NCBI GenBank assembly: GCA_013397455.1
Contig: VYZB01000024.1
Location: 4,463,021 to 4,527,020 of the forward strand
DNA: 64,000 nt
Direction: 5' to 3'
Source: Crotophaga sulcirostris
Lineage: Eukaryota; Chordata; Aves; Cuculiformes; Crotophagidae
Shown: piece after piece, positions 13,922 to 26,500 of the stretch
Numbering within the stretch: the first letter of the stretch is position 1
How the letters are laid out: each line of letters begins with the position of its first letter
Notes under the pieces: model-generated
The model's input: the letters and a program-made list of their open reading frames with translations, nothing else
What the model was told of the DNA's origin: nothing
The model's database searches: none
Translations under genes and position numbers: made by a program

Positions 13922-16900
13922 GTAAGTACAGAGAAATACGTATTAAAATAAATGTTTTTTCTAAGTATTCAATGTTTTTCTACGTGTTTAGCTACACCTG
14001 CCCATTTGGCCATGTGCTGGCCACATTGGTGTCTCAGAATCTGCTTACTCTAGATGATCTTGCTGGTTTTGGCTATCGGTGCATTTGAGATGAGGATTAC
14101 CTAATAACTGGAAGATGAATGAAGTTGTGTTGGTCCTAGAGGAGAGCTTTATAGGTGTAGCTGTTCTAGGTGGAGCAAACTTTCCCCTCTCTGTACATAC
14201 TCCACCAGGGGGGGATGAACACCAGAGTTTGCAAGAAGAGGAGCACGCGGCAAAAGGCTTGGGTAGGCCAGGCTGTTTGCATCTGAAACTACAATACCTT
14301 CTTGTCACCCATGTGTGTCAGAATCAAGATGTGGAGTGGCGAGTTGTTTCTTGTAGTCGTGAACAAAGAACAAGGCCACTGCTGTATTTTTAACTGTTTT
14401 TTCTGCTATCCCTTTGTCCTAGTAAAACCTTGTAGGAAAGAGAATGGTAGTGATCCTCTTAAACCTTTCTGCCTGGGTGGCCTGTGGCTTTTGTGATTGA
14501 TTTAACTTCAGGTGGTATATTCAGTGCGTCTCAGTTTGTCTGTATGGATGAGTCCAGACAGATTCCAGTTCATGACTAGTGGCTTCTATGGAATTTATAC
14601 TATAACTTTCTTTACAGTGTCAGTCCAGTAAAATGTAACATAGGGAGGCTGTATTTGAACTAAAGATCATATGCCTTCCTTTTCTTGAACATGCTCAAAA
14701 GATTGTAAGTCCTATTAAATGCCCATTTTGGACATCAGTTGTGTTCCAAACCTATTAGTATAATAATAATTGCACTTTAAAATGTTGTCAACCAGTTAGA
14801 ATTTTCCCAGGAGTGACTATTTTTAGTCAAGCATTTTAATTGAGATTGGGAGCTTGCCTTAAAGGTTAGTATTTAACTCAAACTATTTTAATAGTTGGTC
14901 ATTCTTAAAAAGCATATGTCATGATAAACTTTCTTCCTTCAGTTATGTGTCCCATCCTTAGAAATTTTTGTTTTATATTACATTTTATCATTGATCAAGT
15001 GATCAGGGACAAATCTTTTGATTTTCTGCACACAGCATTTCTTTTCTTATGCATTAATAAACAGAAGAATTGGGAAAAAACACTTATATGCAGATTCTGT
15101 CTCATTTTGGATCTCTCTTTTTAATCGTAGATCCCACACATCATCCAGTATAGTATCTTACACAACAGTGTATCTTTATGTATTTTCCAGTTCTTCATAT
15201 TTGCATACCTGAAATCTGGTGTTTTTTATAGTATAGTAAGGATTTCAACAGTTCTAACCCACTCTTCAGATAAATAAGTTGTCTGGAGTAGAATGGAAAT
15301 GAACATCTGAGGATGCTCAGACTTGCCAATAAAGTAAATCATTGACTTCTTCTCAAGGATATATTTAGCACTTCCTTAAACAGTAGATATGGAAACTTTC
15401 TTGACTGAGAGAAGTTGAAAAGACTGGACTTTTCCAGCTGCGGGATTCTGATACCAGGGTACAGCTATGCTCAGATTTTAAAGTTGTGTCTATGATATTC
15501 AAAATACGATTTGGCTGGGGATACATAGGAATATTGAGTGATAGGTGCGGTCATGTTCTTTAAAGATGTATTTTTAACACTGTTAACATTAAGACTACCG
15601 TCATTTCCTTTTTATCTTGGTCTAAAAGTGTTTCATATTAGTAGCTGACCAGAAAAAAATACAAGTTGGAGGGAGGACGGTGTTTCCCCACCCCCAGGTT
15701 GTGAGGGCTTGATGTGCAATCCTTATGAGAACCTTTCCATTAACTGGAAAATTCTGTAGATGTCAACTTTAAAGGTAAAATAGTTAAAGTTGTATACAAC
15801 ATGTTGTAAATAGTTGTCAGGTATATTTACATTTGATTTTTGCCATGGTATTTCTGGCCATCTGTTGATTTTAGGAGAGCCACTAAAATTGCAGATGTGG
15901 AATATTTTTAAAGACTCTTTTTTGGGATTGCATTTTTTTTCTTTGTTTGCTCAAGGGCTATGTTCTTTGACAAATAGTGCAAATCTGCTATAGTGGATAA
16001 TTGTACAGTTTCTCTGTAATAGTTCAATCCAAGTTTACTAAAGATCTTGTCTGATTCTTTACTGTTTGTTTGATTTTAAGGACCACATTGATCAACTTGG
16101 AAAGTATGGGGGAATCCAGACTCTTACCACTCACTATTTTATACTTTTATTCTGATTAGTGATGTTTATGTTTTGGCTTTTTTTATTGGAAATTTATTTG
16201 GTAAACCTTAGTTTTCCACTACATCCTGTGATAAGCATGTTTCGCTATCAAAGAACCTCATCCTTGAACTTCTTCTTTCACTTTTGTGTTCAGCTGCTCC
16301 TGAATAACATACTAAAAATAAACTCATTTTACTGAGATCTCTTGTTGACATTTGTGTTCAGTGAGTCATTGTAGTGTGTTGCTATATGATTAAAATCTAT
16401 TTTGGCTTTTAATCATGCATCCTTGTGGTGTACTCTTGAAAACAAGTAATTGAATGTTAGAAAATTCTGATTTCTGTCTTACCAGTTTATTGAGGTCTAA
16501 ATCTCTGTATAATATTAACTTAGTAGCTGTCTGTTGACTGAATATATCAGTACTTGGCATTTTTTTTGCAGTATCCCATACTGTGACCCAGTACCGACTC
16601 TGTAATAAACTACACAGGAATTTTCATTGAACTGTGCCAGTTAAGGACACTTTTGGTAATTTACAGTACTTTACAAGAGGAGGACATATAGAATCTAGAC
16701 TTCAGCTAATTAATTAAAAATGAAGCAAACAAGGGAGAGACCTGTCATGAGGTCTGTGGGTTTCTTAAATGAGATTTTTGTGTGTGCAATGTTAAGCTTT
16801 CTGTGAAAGGATTGTAGGGCTGATATAGGGGATATATGAAGAAAATCAATATATCATTTGTCAAATACCTATATGTCAATTTATATAAATTTATATATAG

Positions 16901-18441
16901 CATTTACTGTTACCCACGGCATTTTCTATCTTGCATATTATTTTGTGACAAGCTGCCAGGTAGCTTTTGTTAGTCCATGGTTCCATGCTGCTTTTTGCAC
17001 TCCTATTTGTGTATCCCCTGAAACGTGGCCACATTCACTCCATGTGCCAACATTGCTGATACGGCTGCACACAAGCTGGATCAGAGAACTGATCAACTAA
17101 TCAGGTACACATTGAGAGCCTGACCTGCAGGCTATGATGCAGTCTGGCTGGAATGGGGATGTGGGAGGAGAGAGGGGCTGACAGCACGGACAATTTCAGC
17201 TGCAGCTTGCGCTTAATGTTGGTTAAATTGATTGTGAAACCAGCCCTGAAGGTAAAGCTGTAGAACATATGTGTACTTACTACATTTTTGTAAATAAACA
17301 TGCAATGAGGAAAATCTAGTGCAATTTATAAAATGATTATAACAGTTGCTTGAATTTTCGTAGTAAACTGCTACTGTTTTTCACAAGTGTGAATCAGAAA
17401 ATATGTGTAGGCAATACAAAGGAGGCTTGTTTTCAATTGTAGTTCTCTATCTGAAAATTGGTCACTTTTAAAAATCAATGTAGAAAAAAGTAATTAGAAA
17501 TATACCTTAGAATTAAGTTGATAATATATTAACATAAATGAAAAATCAGTTTAAGTTGGTGTGTCGTGATTATATTGATTCCAGTAACATAATTAATCAG
17601 TAGTTAATCTTAATGGTCTGGCTTGTTGCTCTTACTCAGTTTTTTTTTTTTTGTAGTACACAGCTAGATCGATCAGGTAAAATCAGTGAGGAGACAGACA
17701 TGATGCATCTGCATACACATCTCTGAGGGTTTTTTGAGTCCATTGGAAGCTTGATTAGAATTTTCTGGAGGTAAAAAACTCTGTCCTGGCACAGTTTAAG
17801 GCAAATATGAACCTTGGTTTCTTAGTAAGGAATATATTTTAAGCAGCTGCAGGATTCTTGGTATGAAACCAGAAATTTTCTTCCATGAAAAAATCATACC
17901 GACTGAAAAGTCCCGAGTCATTCCTTATAGTTCACTTTGTCAGTCTGTGTATGACTAAGTAATGATATTTTCTATGCAGTATCTTTTTTTTTTCTTGTTT
18001 TATTGTTGCAGCAGAGTATCACCAAGCTGGGTAAAGATTAGTACATTCTTAACCTTCAGAACCCTTTTTTTCTTAAACTGATTTACTGTTAAGGTTTCAA
18101 GCAGTTACACTTAACAGTTTAAAACCAGGAATTACTGCTTCTTGCAAAATTAGGGAGCTTATATGGAGGAAAACTACCTGCTTCTTTACATCATGCTTCA
18201 GTGCTGTACAGCATATTTCAAGGTAACCAAAGTTAGTGCAGATGTAAGATTAAAGCATGTATGTATATATGTGTGTGACAGGGCCCCCCCCATATCAACT
18301 GTCAAGGAGTTGCTGCTCTATTGTACTAGTGGAGTTATTTCAATACTGTTTTAATTTTCTACTTACAAAATGTAATGCATGGAATCAGCTTTGTGCTGGT
18401 TTCTTCAAAACAGTTTTTAATCATGTTTTTGTACCTTGCAG
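13922..18441. other. Non-coding stretch; T-run with splice-like AG
   Basis: Mostly unique AT-rich DNA. A run of 13 T at 17640-17652 is followed by GTAG and an open stretch of about 22 codons ending in TGA at 17726, which could be mistaken for a terminal exon; nothing supports it further. Overlapping open frames at 14045-14393 on both strands lack splice or start context. Confidence 0.35.
17640..17652. repeat. T13 homopolymer
   Basis: Thirteen consecutive T residues followed by GTAG, which together mimic a splice acceptor. Confidence 0.9.
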
Positions 18442-18492
18442 CTTTACTTAAAATCACACAAATTGAGCAGATTCTTAAATGTCAAAGAACAG
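18442..18492 (+). CDS. Probable 51-bp cassette-like exon
   Basis: A strong acceptor (T-rich tract, then TACCTTGCAG) and a strong donor (ACAG followed by GTATGTTTT) enclose 51 bases, exactly 17 codons. Two frames are open. Phase 0 gives LYLKSHKLSRFLNVKEQ and phase 1 gives a piece containing KITQIEQILK. Either phase is symmetric, so the exon could be skipped without a frame change. In phase 0 it could join the open block at 22989. I do not recognise the protein. Among the isolated blocks this has the best pair of splice signals. Confidence 0.35.
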
Positions 18493-18941
18493 GTATGTTT
18501 TCAGATACTTCTCATACCCGTGGTTTTATACCTCTTTTTACAGTGGTAGAGGGGATGTTTTGGAGAATATAAAATCAATATTTTGGGAGTTTTTAAAAAG
18601 AAAAAGATTGTCTGATTTGTCATGTTAGTTGATTGCAACTTCCTGTTAAATGACAGATTGTGTAAAAATCTGTTTTTACTGAAAAGTTCTGTTAAATATA
18701 GAAAAAAGCACTTTAATCTCTAAAACTGAAAAAGCAGATTTTTGTTTTTAATATCTCTTTGACCTGTATAGAATGTACAGTCTTAATTGGCTAATATAAA
18801 GCTTTGGGCTTCAATCTAGTTCTGTATATGAAATTCTAGCATTCACAAAGCTCTGTTCACAGAACATGGGACTAGGTGCATGGCAAATAGAATTTTTCAT
18901 CTATTGTCACTGGTCACTAACCTAAAAAACCCCATATAGAT

Positions 18942-18961
18942 ACTGACACCATAGTGTCAGT
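18942..18961. repeat. Perfect inverted repeat, 8-bp stem
   Basis: ACTGACAC, a four-base spacer (CATA), then GTGTCAGT. It could form a small hairpin. Function unknown. Confidence 0.8.
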
Positions 18962-19058
18962 CTTGAGCAGACCTGCTTTAAAAGGCTACGTTAGTTTGTC
19001 AAGGATTAAATATCGCTTTGAGAAATACATACACATTAACCATTTGTAACCAGTTCAG

Positions 19059-19077
19059 CTTGCAAACAGTTTGCAAG
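19059..19077. repeat. Perfect inverted repeat, 8-bp stem
   Basis: CTTGCAAA, spacer CAG, then TTTGCAAG. TTGCAAA-type palindromes can resemble C/EBP half-sites, but no function is shown. Confidence 0.75.
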
Positions 19078-22000
19078 TAGCAAATGAAAGAAACTACAGA
19101 ATGAAAGAAAAGTCACCTCCACTTTACTGTATTAAACAGTGTACTCCTAGAGCATTGCTTAAGTAAAAGACCTTCATATTTACCAAACTTTCATGTAATA
19201 GAAATAGATGCCCAGCTGATAAGAATTTGTTTTTTATAGCTTCATTTATAGCCCTATCACTGTCCACAGAACTAGGAAGGTAATAAATGACTCCAAGAAG
19301 TAGATCAACTAAATTATAGTTTAATGCAATAGTGCTAGGTATAGTGGAGGAGTGATTACACTGTGACTGAACACTCCTGCTAGCTGGTCATTAGAGGAAG
19401 GGACATTAGATTATTTTCTGGGCGTCTAATTTTGAAGTCCTTGCTTAAGCAAAACACTTGTTTTTTAAGTAGGAGGTGGGGAGGAGGATTTTATTGTGTT
19501 ACTACAGGGACTGTAGATTGAAAAGAAATAGTCCATTAGAGGCAAATACAAGGTAATAACAGGCTTAATTTCTCCTTTGGACATGGACATGTTGAAGGCC
19601 AAAGCAAGACATTTTTCACTTTGGCAATGGAATAAAATAGTTGTACAGAGCTTTCAGAACATTGCAGCTGCGGTAACTTACTTTCTTTTTCAACTCATCT
19701 CTTTAGTCTTTGCAATAAAAACTATATTTCACCTCTGATTTAAACAAAATCATTGCATAGTAGTAATTTGTGTTTGGTGATAACTTTGTCTATTAGGCAA
19801 CTTTTTGGTGCAGTGTTATGGAAAGGCATATCACAAAAAGCCCCTGTCCCAAGCATTTGTCATCTGAAAGATAGATAAGAATTGCACAAATCAAGAAAGA
19901 AAAAAGATTGTGGAAGGTTTTTCCCTTTTAAAAATAAAATTGGTGTGGTTGTTGCTGAATAACAAGCTGACTTATGTGTTCCATGGAGAAGAATATTGGG
20001 AATTGTCTTGAAAACTCTTAGGAATTTTGTTTTTTAATTTTTCCCATGCGTGGCTGATAGCTTTTGGGAGTTCATCAGAGAAGCCATGTTCTTTGTGGGT
20101 ACACTGGGAAGGAAAAATAGCATCAGTACAAATAGTGAAGACTTACTCAGAGGAAGGAGCTCATGTGGAAAGGATGGCAGTGAGGTTTAGTCAGAAAGGG
20201 AGCTCGGAATGATTTTGGCATAAGCAGTAATTTGATAATTGAATTATCTGGAGCAGATCTTCATGGTTGGACCTAAAATGGTGCCTGTGCCATGCATAGA
20301 GGAAACTTGTAGAAAATAGTGGTGACTACAGATTTTTGTGCAATACGCAGAGACTTTTTTATTACACAGTTACTATATTAACTGATGCAGTGAGTTGCCA
20401 GTCATCAGGGATTTAAAATCATTTTTCTCAACCTGTCTGTCATCACAACAGAAGGTTTGAGATCTGTGTATTGCCTGGGCTTTGGATTGTCATGCCCCAG
20501 TCTATCATGTGCTTGAGCTTCAAATACTGGCTTTTCTGACCAAATTGTTACCTGTGAAGGTTTTTTCTAATCAGCCATTATATTAAAGCCATTAGTACCT
20601 TTTAAAGTACAAGAAATTCAGTTAGTTACACTAATTGTTATTAATTTTTCTCCCAAGTCATAGTATTTTCTAGGGCAATTAGGCCTAAGCTTTTGCTTTG
20701 AGAAGAGGTGAAGAACATCAGTCTACTTTCTTCTCCTGGCTGGTCTGCAGGGTTGGTGACCAGCAGCTGTGGGGATGGGAACCACTCAAGCTGCTCCAGC
20801 TGGTGTCAGATATCCTTACTGTGATAATGCACAAGACTGTATTTGAGGTTTTGGCCAGATGGTGTCAGTTGTGGAACCGAGAACCGAGCTTAGGAAATGC
20901 AGAAGTTAAGGCTTGATTACACTGTGTTAACTGTTTATATTATATCATATTAACGGCTTTAATGAATGACAACACGTTATTTTAAAATAGAAATGTTTAA
21001 GATGTGACTGTACTTTGCTGTCTGTGCTAAAAATTATCTTTGCCTTATGTTATAGATTCTGCGCTCTAATGTCTTTGAACTTAAAGCTGCAGAAATTTAT
21101 ATGAATTTGCCTCATGTTTTGAAAGCAGATTAGTCTTTGAATTTTTAGTTCAGATTTTCTCTCCCTAAACCACAGCATGGGAGAACATAGTTACATGTTA
21201 TGTTGAAATCTTGTGTATTTCTCCTCTACTTCTCAGAGAAAGAATTAAACAGTTATAACTCTAAGGTAACCTGATCTCTCAGTAACTAGTATAGAGTTTG
21301 TCTTTCAGAATTATTTTTTGATTAATTTAGGTTTTATATTACATATTTTGCATGTATGTTTGGTAGAATGTCTTTAGGCAGGGCAACTTTTATAGGCAGA
21401 GGTAGTATCTTCTGTTAACTATGAGTATTGTTCAACAAACCAGACTGGCTTTTTGGAGGCATCAGTCCTTTGTCCGATGTGAAAATGAAAGTTGCTGATG
21501 CTTCTCCGCCAGACAACATCTGAGACAGTTGCTTAGCGTGTAGGTGAAATAAACCATCCTGGGAAGAAAAAGAGAGTCGATGCTTTTGAAAGGAAGGGAA
21601 GAGCTTTTTTTGAAAGGAGGAAAGGTGATAGGGACACAGATTTCTGTGGGAGAGAGAGGTTAGAAGGGGATGGAGGTCTAGAATTGCTGTAAAAAAAAAA
21701 GATCTTTCTTGAGACTATGATTTTTTTATGTCCTTCAGAGAAAATAACAGATACTACTTACAAACCATGTGCAAAACTGTAGTCAACTCCAGACAGTCAT
21801 TTTGCACTCGTATTCCATTTTCCAAGCTTAATTGCTTCTAGTTTTAGGCTTAAAGGACTTCTGTGACCCAAAGTCTAATATTTCTGTCTACTCTAGTTGA
21901 TCTAAGAAGATATATTGCTTTTGTCCTGCCTGAGTTCTAAGACCTTTACACTACAATAAACCACCACTACAGTTATTTTTAAAAGTCACTTTTTATTTTC

Positions 22001-22579
22001 CCATACTCGACTGAAAGACATTTATTTTATTCTGGTAGTTGTCTGAGAGCATGTGTGGGAATATTAAGAGGTCGTCTTGGTTGCTTACCCCCTTACTCTT
22101 TCTTGACTACCATTTTACATTTACCATAATCTGCAACTTGTATTCTTCAGCAGGTTGGGCTTGGTTTTTAGTGAGGTAAGTAGACATAATTGTTATTTTC
22201 CCAAAGATAGGTCCATTGTATTGTTACTGAGCCGAAAGAAAAACACGCACTTAAACTGGCAAGTTGAGCTTATTTAAAGTGCCAGCCCAATTTAACTTTT
22301 CTTGCATTCAAACTAAATGCAGCACTTGTATTTGTGTGTTGTTTCCAAGCCAATTATTCGCATACGTTTAAAAAGCAATCAGATCTGGTCTGTTAGGTCA
22401 AGATAATATGAACATAAATGCACATTCTTACAAATAAGCTGCCCTAAAATATAGAATAGAAAAACAAATGTAGTGTGAAATGCTATGTAAAATGCAGGCA
22501 TAGCATAATTAGCAAAGGACAGTAGAAATGCTGTTTGTTAGGACTTGAATAGTAACAGTCAATTAATTTCTCACAACAG

Positions 22580-22671
22580 GAAACAGCAAAGCATTTAACA
22601 AAGAAACATCATCTGCCTCTACAACATAAAGACTATACAAAGAATCACAAAATGGAGACAATTATTAGATC
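22580..22671 (+). CDS. Possible coding exon, unidentified
   Basis: The acceptor TTTCTCACAACAG and donor GTAAGTCATG flank 92 bases. Only one frame is open: 30 codons plus two bases, phase 0 in and phase 2 out. The translation is basic and rich in Lys and His (contains HLTKKHHLPLQHKDYTKNHK). It lies 317 bases before the next open block at 22989, but its phase-2 end does not fit that block's best acceptor. It would fit only a weaker AG at 23003-23004. Either the two are alternative exons, or one of them is not real. Confidence 0.3.
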
Positions 22672-22988
22672 GTAAGTCATGAAATAAAAAACCAGAAGGG
22701 ACTGACTTCATATTTCTTTGCAAGGAAATCTATTTGTATACATTTTAATGATTGATAGATTTTATTTTTTTAAAATAGTGTATGAACAATGCTATTACAT
22801 AAAAAACCACATACATAAAGCACAGCTAATTATGTATGTTGAGGTTAATAACATATGCAGTGTAAATGTAAGCTTGATAACCTAGGCATAGCCATCATTA
22901 TTCAAACTAACTATAAAAAACTCAGTTTATCAGTCCAAAGTTAACTAGTAAGGATATGATTAATGTTTCTTCCCTTCCTTTTCCTTAG

Positions 22989-23276
22989 TGCCAGAATAAT
23001 GGAAGTGATCTAAGTTGGATAAACAGAGAAGCAAAGAAGCATTGTGTTAGATGCAGAAGGAATGCAGTTATAAACAAATCAAGACCTCAAGCTCTTGTAA
23101 TAAAGCCAAATCTTGTGATAAAACATTTAACACTTCTACCTAAATACCTTGAGTTGCCCCCAGAAAGCTTTGATGACCATGTAAACTCACTAGGCTCCAA
23201 TTTAGATACCTTCATTGATTTCCTTGTATTAGATAATTTGGATACCTATGACAAGCTTATATTCAGTATATACTAA
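22989..23276 (+). CDS. Candidate C-terminal coding exon (95 codons plus stop)
   Basis: A long pyrimidine tract (TTTCTTCCCTTCCTTTTCC) and TTAG acceptor lie immediately upstream. The frame starting TGC CAG is then open for 95 codons to a TAA at 23274-23276. It contains no Met, so it is invisible to start-codon ORF callers. The predicted protein is hydrophilic at first (NREAKKHCVRCRRNAV) and ends in an acidic, Leu/Asp-rich part (SNLDTFIDFLVLDNLDTYDK). The balanced composition looks more protein-like than most chance frames here. A second acceptor six bases downstream (CCAG) keeps the same frame. The phase-0 start matches the phase-0 ends of candidates at 7340, 13886 and 18442. Family unknown. 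Open length alone could occur by chance in 64 kb. Confidence 0.35.
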   Translation, partial: CQNNGSDLSWINREAKKHCVRCRRNAVINKSRPQALVIKPNLVIKHLTLLPKYLELPPESFDDHVNSLGSNLDTFIDFLVLDNLDTYDKLIFSIY

Positions 23277-23364
23277 AAATAAGACAGAAGAACTGTTCTC
23301 CTATAGTAGGCTTGATCTTGCATCACTAAAGTTAATTACTTTTCATAGGACCAGAATCAAACCC

Positions 23365-23525
23365 CACAGAATCATAGAATCACTTTGTTGGAAAAGTTCT
23401 CTGAGATCACCAAGTCCAACCTTACAAGTCCACTACTAAACCATATCCCGGAGCACTTCATCTACCCATCTTTTAAATACCTCCAGGGATGGTGACTCAA
23501 CCACCTCCCTGGGCTGCCTACAAGG
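23365..23525 (-). mobile_element. CR1 LINE 3' end, 5'-truncated
   Basis: Starts with the reverse complement of the CR1 tail (ACAGAATCATAGAATCA) and continues through the typical segment with GTTGGAAAAG, CAAGTCCAACC, CCTCCAGGGATGGTGACTC and ACCTCCCTGGGC. This is the common short, 5'-truncated form of CR1 in birds. It is moderately well preserved, so it is younger than most repeats in this window. If the block at 22989 is a terminal exon, this CR1 would sit in its 3' untranslated region. Confidence 0.9.
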
Positions 23526-26500
23526 TTATTTTAACGGTAACACAATTAAGGGAAGAAATAACATTATCTGAAAATGTTCTGTTATCTGGAATTTCTGACT
23601 TACTTCTCAGCAACTTTTCCAAATATCTCATGTCAGGGCTGTTGGGAAAAGTACAACTTTCCATTTAGTTCCCCAGAGCATGTAGCGATATGCTTAGCAG
23701 TTTTTTTAATTGGGGTTATTTTGAGAAAGGCCGATGCCAAACAGATATTATGTAGATTTTAATGGATGTGCTAAGTTGGCTAGTGATACCATGAGTTTTG
23801 ATGGTGCTTCTGTTTACTCTCGTTTACTTAGTATTTTGAAAGTCCTGTTACAAAGCCTATGTAACTTGGTATTACTCCTATTATTTGGAAAAAAAACCAA
23901 GTCCTTCCCTCTTCTCTTTCCCCATCCAACAAAATAAAAAAGGAAGAAAATATTTGGCCTCATTTAAGATAGAGAGGTGAAGGCTAATGCAAATCGATTA
24001 CAGAAACAGTGGATAAGGAAGGAACAGGGAGAGGGGGCAGAACAACTTTTTACTCACAGAGGAATGTTGCCAACAAGAATATGGACTTGCTGTAAATTAA
24101 GTAAAGTGATCCTTTTCAGACCACAAAAAAAAGTAAAATAAATATGTCAGAGTTGCTATTTTTTCAGTGTTTTTTGTATCTACTTCTGGACCAATGCAGC
24201 AACACAGTATTCACTAGTCACAACAATCTAGTCCAATAGTCATACACAGAGTGTAATATCCTTGATCTAGAGGTGCTGCAGTGAGATATGTGAATACAAA
24301 CCTTGTCCAACAGTTAATGTTTAACTTTACTAGTTTACCTTTGGTTTGCATGTTTACAACTGTTTTTTTCTTTTGCAATGTTTTAAGACATTTGTCCACT
24401 GTAGAAGTACTGCAAGTGTAATACTGAGGAGCAGAGGCAACATCTAGGAAATTGTGAGTGCCCCAAATCGCTCAATAATAAGAGGCTGAAAATGTATGTA
24501 TATCTTGAGGAATTATGGAGTCAAATATATGTGAAATTTAGAGTATGCACAATGTGACACTTCCTACTAAACCACAGACTGCAATTTTAAAAAGTAATTG
24601 GGATTCTATTGGATGTGCATAAAGTGATTGTTTTTAAATTCCGCAACTTCATTTTTAGCAGAGCTCTAGTCATCTTTTTTCTCTGTGGGGATACCACTCC
24701 ACCACTGCAACTTTAAAATGGCAGCATGTAAAGAATGTAAAAGAAAATGAAAATGAAATGAAAAGAATGTAAAGAAACATTCTACTTAGTGATAATTTCA
24801 AAGCAAGAGAAAGAATTTGAAAACAAGCCTTTGTATATGCCCCTGGAGATACTCAGAACAAATATTTAATATAAAATGCCTGACTTTTAGTGCCAGAGCC
24901 ATGGTGCTTTTTGTTTGGTATTTTTGGATTTTAAAACTTTGTGCAATAAACAGTCTTGCCTTATGTGTGTAAGTCATGAAGTCTTAGAGCTCAGTGAATT
25001 GCTGATTTTTACTTGATCTGCAATAAATGTCCATAAGTGTTCATATGCACCCCCTTTCTGAGGCACAACCTAGTACTGGCTTCAAGTGCCATTATAACAT
25101 CTTTCTGTTTGAAAAAAAAAAAAAAAGAAGAGAGATAATTTACAAATAATGGGAGAATAATCTCCTGGGGCTTTTCCCAAGAGGCTTCCACATAAGGTGC
25201 AGATAGGACTGATGAGTTCATTGAACAGATCACTGTCACCAAGAGGGGCTGGCTTCTTTCTCCCCTGCACCTGAGTCAGCCTAGCCACTTGTCTGATTCC
25301 TTGGTGATTTGATTCATTTCACTAAGCTGGTGAAAAACAAGTCACTGACACACACGTGCTTTGGGGTTTCCTGCCGGCCTGATAAGCTGAACTGTCTTGC
25401 CAAAGCGTCAGAGGAGCAGCAGAGACAGTTTGAAGGACCAGCTCCTTTAGTGAGGTCTTACCTAGGGTTAGCTCTGTTCAAACTGCAGGCTAGGAATGAC
25501 TGCATGGTACATAATTTATAAGAAACAGAATCATGTTACTTCAGGTAAATAAAATCAGCTGGAGAAACTGTTCAGGGGTCGTATATTTTGAGTTGCAGTA
25601 AAAATGCAAATGCGTTCTGCTGCTGTTGAACAAATATTTGAGCAAAGATGGAGAGTAGTAGGAAGAGCTTAGAAAGGAAGTAGCATAACTGGGAGATAAT
25701 GCATAGAGAGCTTAATTAAGAGCAAAAGAAGACAGAAGATACTGAATGAAGGGGTAGCTTTCTTGTTCTACTAATAATAGCCTTCAACAACAAATATTGC
25801 CATTAAGACAAGCCCATTTAAGCTTTTGCATGGGCCCAAGCAGCAATACATTACATTTTGATACTGTACCATAAATATAGAAATGTTTTCAAAAAACTTT
25901 TAGCCCTCTCAAATCCAGTAGCTTCATGTTTGCAATTGCTTCATTAGACTGAAGAGACTTCAGATGTAAATTAATCACTGAACAAATGTTTTACTAGTTA
26001 AATGGGAGCTTGCAGGCAGTACTTTGCTGATTCTGTGTACTAGCTACTTCACTTCTCTAGTCTCTAAAATGTGCTCATCGTAAAATCAGCCCTCCTCTGT
26101 GGGTTCTCTGAAATGCTGCAAATGTAGTGAGAAGTATGAACAAAAGCATGCAGAAGCCACTTGACCACCAATCTAATGCTGGAGAAAGGAGGTAACTGCA
26201 AACTAGATGATGAGTGTCTTTGTGAAATTTGAAAGTGGAAACGAGTCCAGGATGGTGACTTGCATAACATAGACCAAAGTCTCCACACACAACCTGTGTG
26301 ACTAAGACACTGTGCTTTTTATTTCCCGTATTGCTCTATATGTCAGTGAGTTCAGCCTCTCAGTCTTGTCTTTCAGCTCTTTTGCTTGTCACACACAGTG
26401 CCTATTTCTAGACTTACCTTTTCAGAACAAACTTGTGTCAGTAAATGCTGGGTGGGAAAAAAAAGCAACAACCAGCCCTCTATCACCTTATCATTACTGA

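Larger units (their letters stand above)
18493..22579. other. Intron-like DNA with small inverted repeats
   Basis: Unique sequence containing two perfect 8-bp-stem inverted repeats (18942-18961 and 19059-19077). The stretch at about 22230-22500 has few CpGs and several TAAT or AATTA motifs and could be conserved non-coding DNA. That is only an impression from composition. Confidence 0.35.

Noticed and set aside
14045..14393. Overlapping 87- and 92-codon frames on both strands
   Set aside because: Mirror-image open frames are usual in a locally GC-balanced stretch; neither has splice, promoter or start context.
17657..17726. Terminal-exon-like frame after a T13 run
   Set aside because: The acceptor is a homopolymer artefact-like tract and only about 22 codons follow; no upstream partner was supported.
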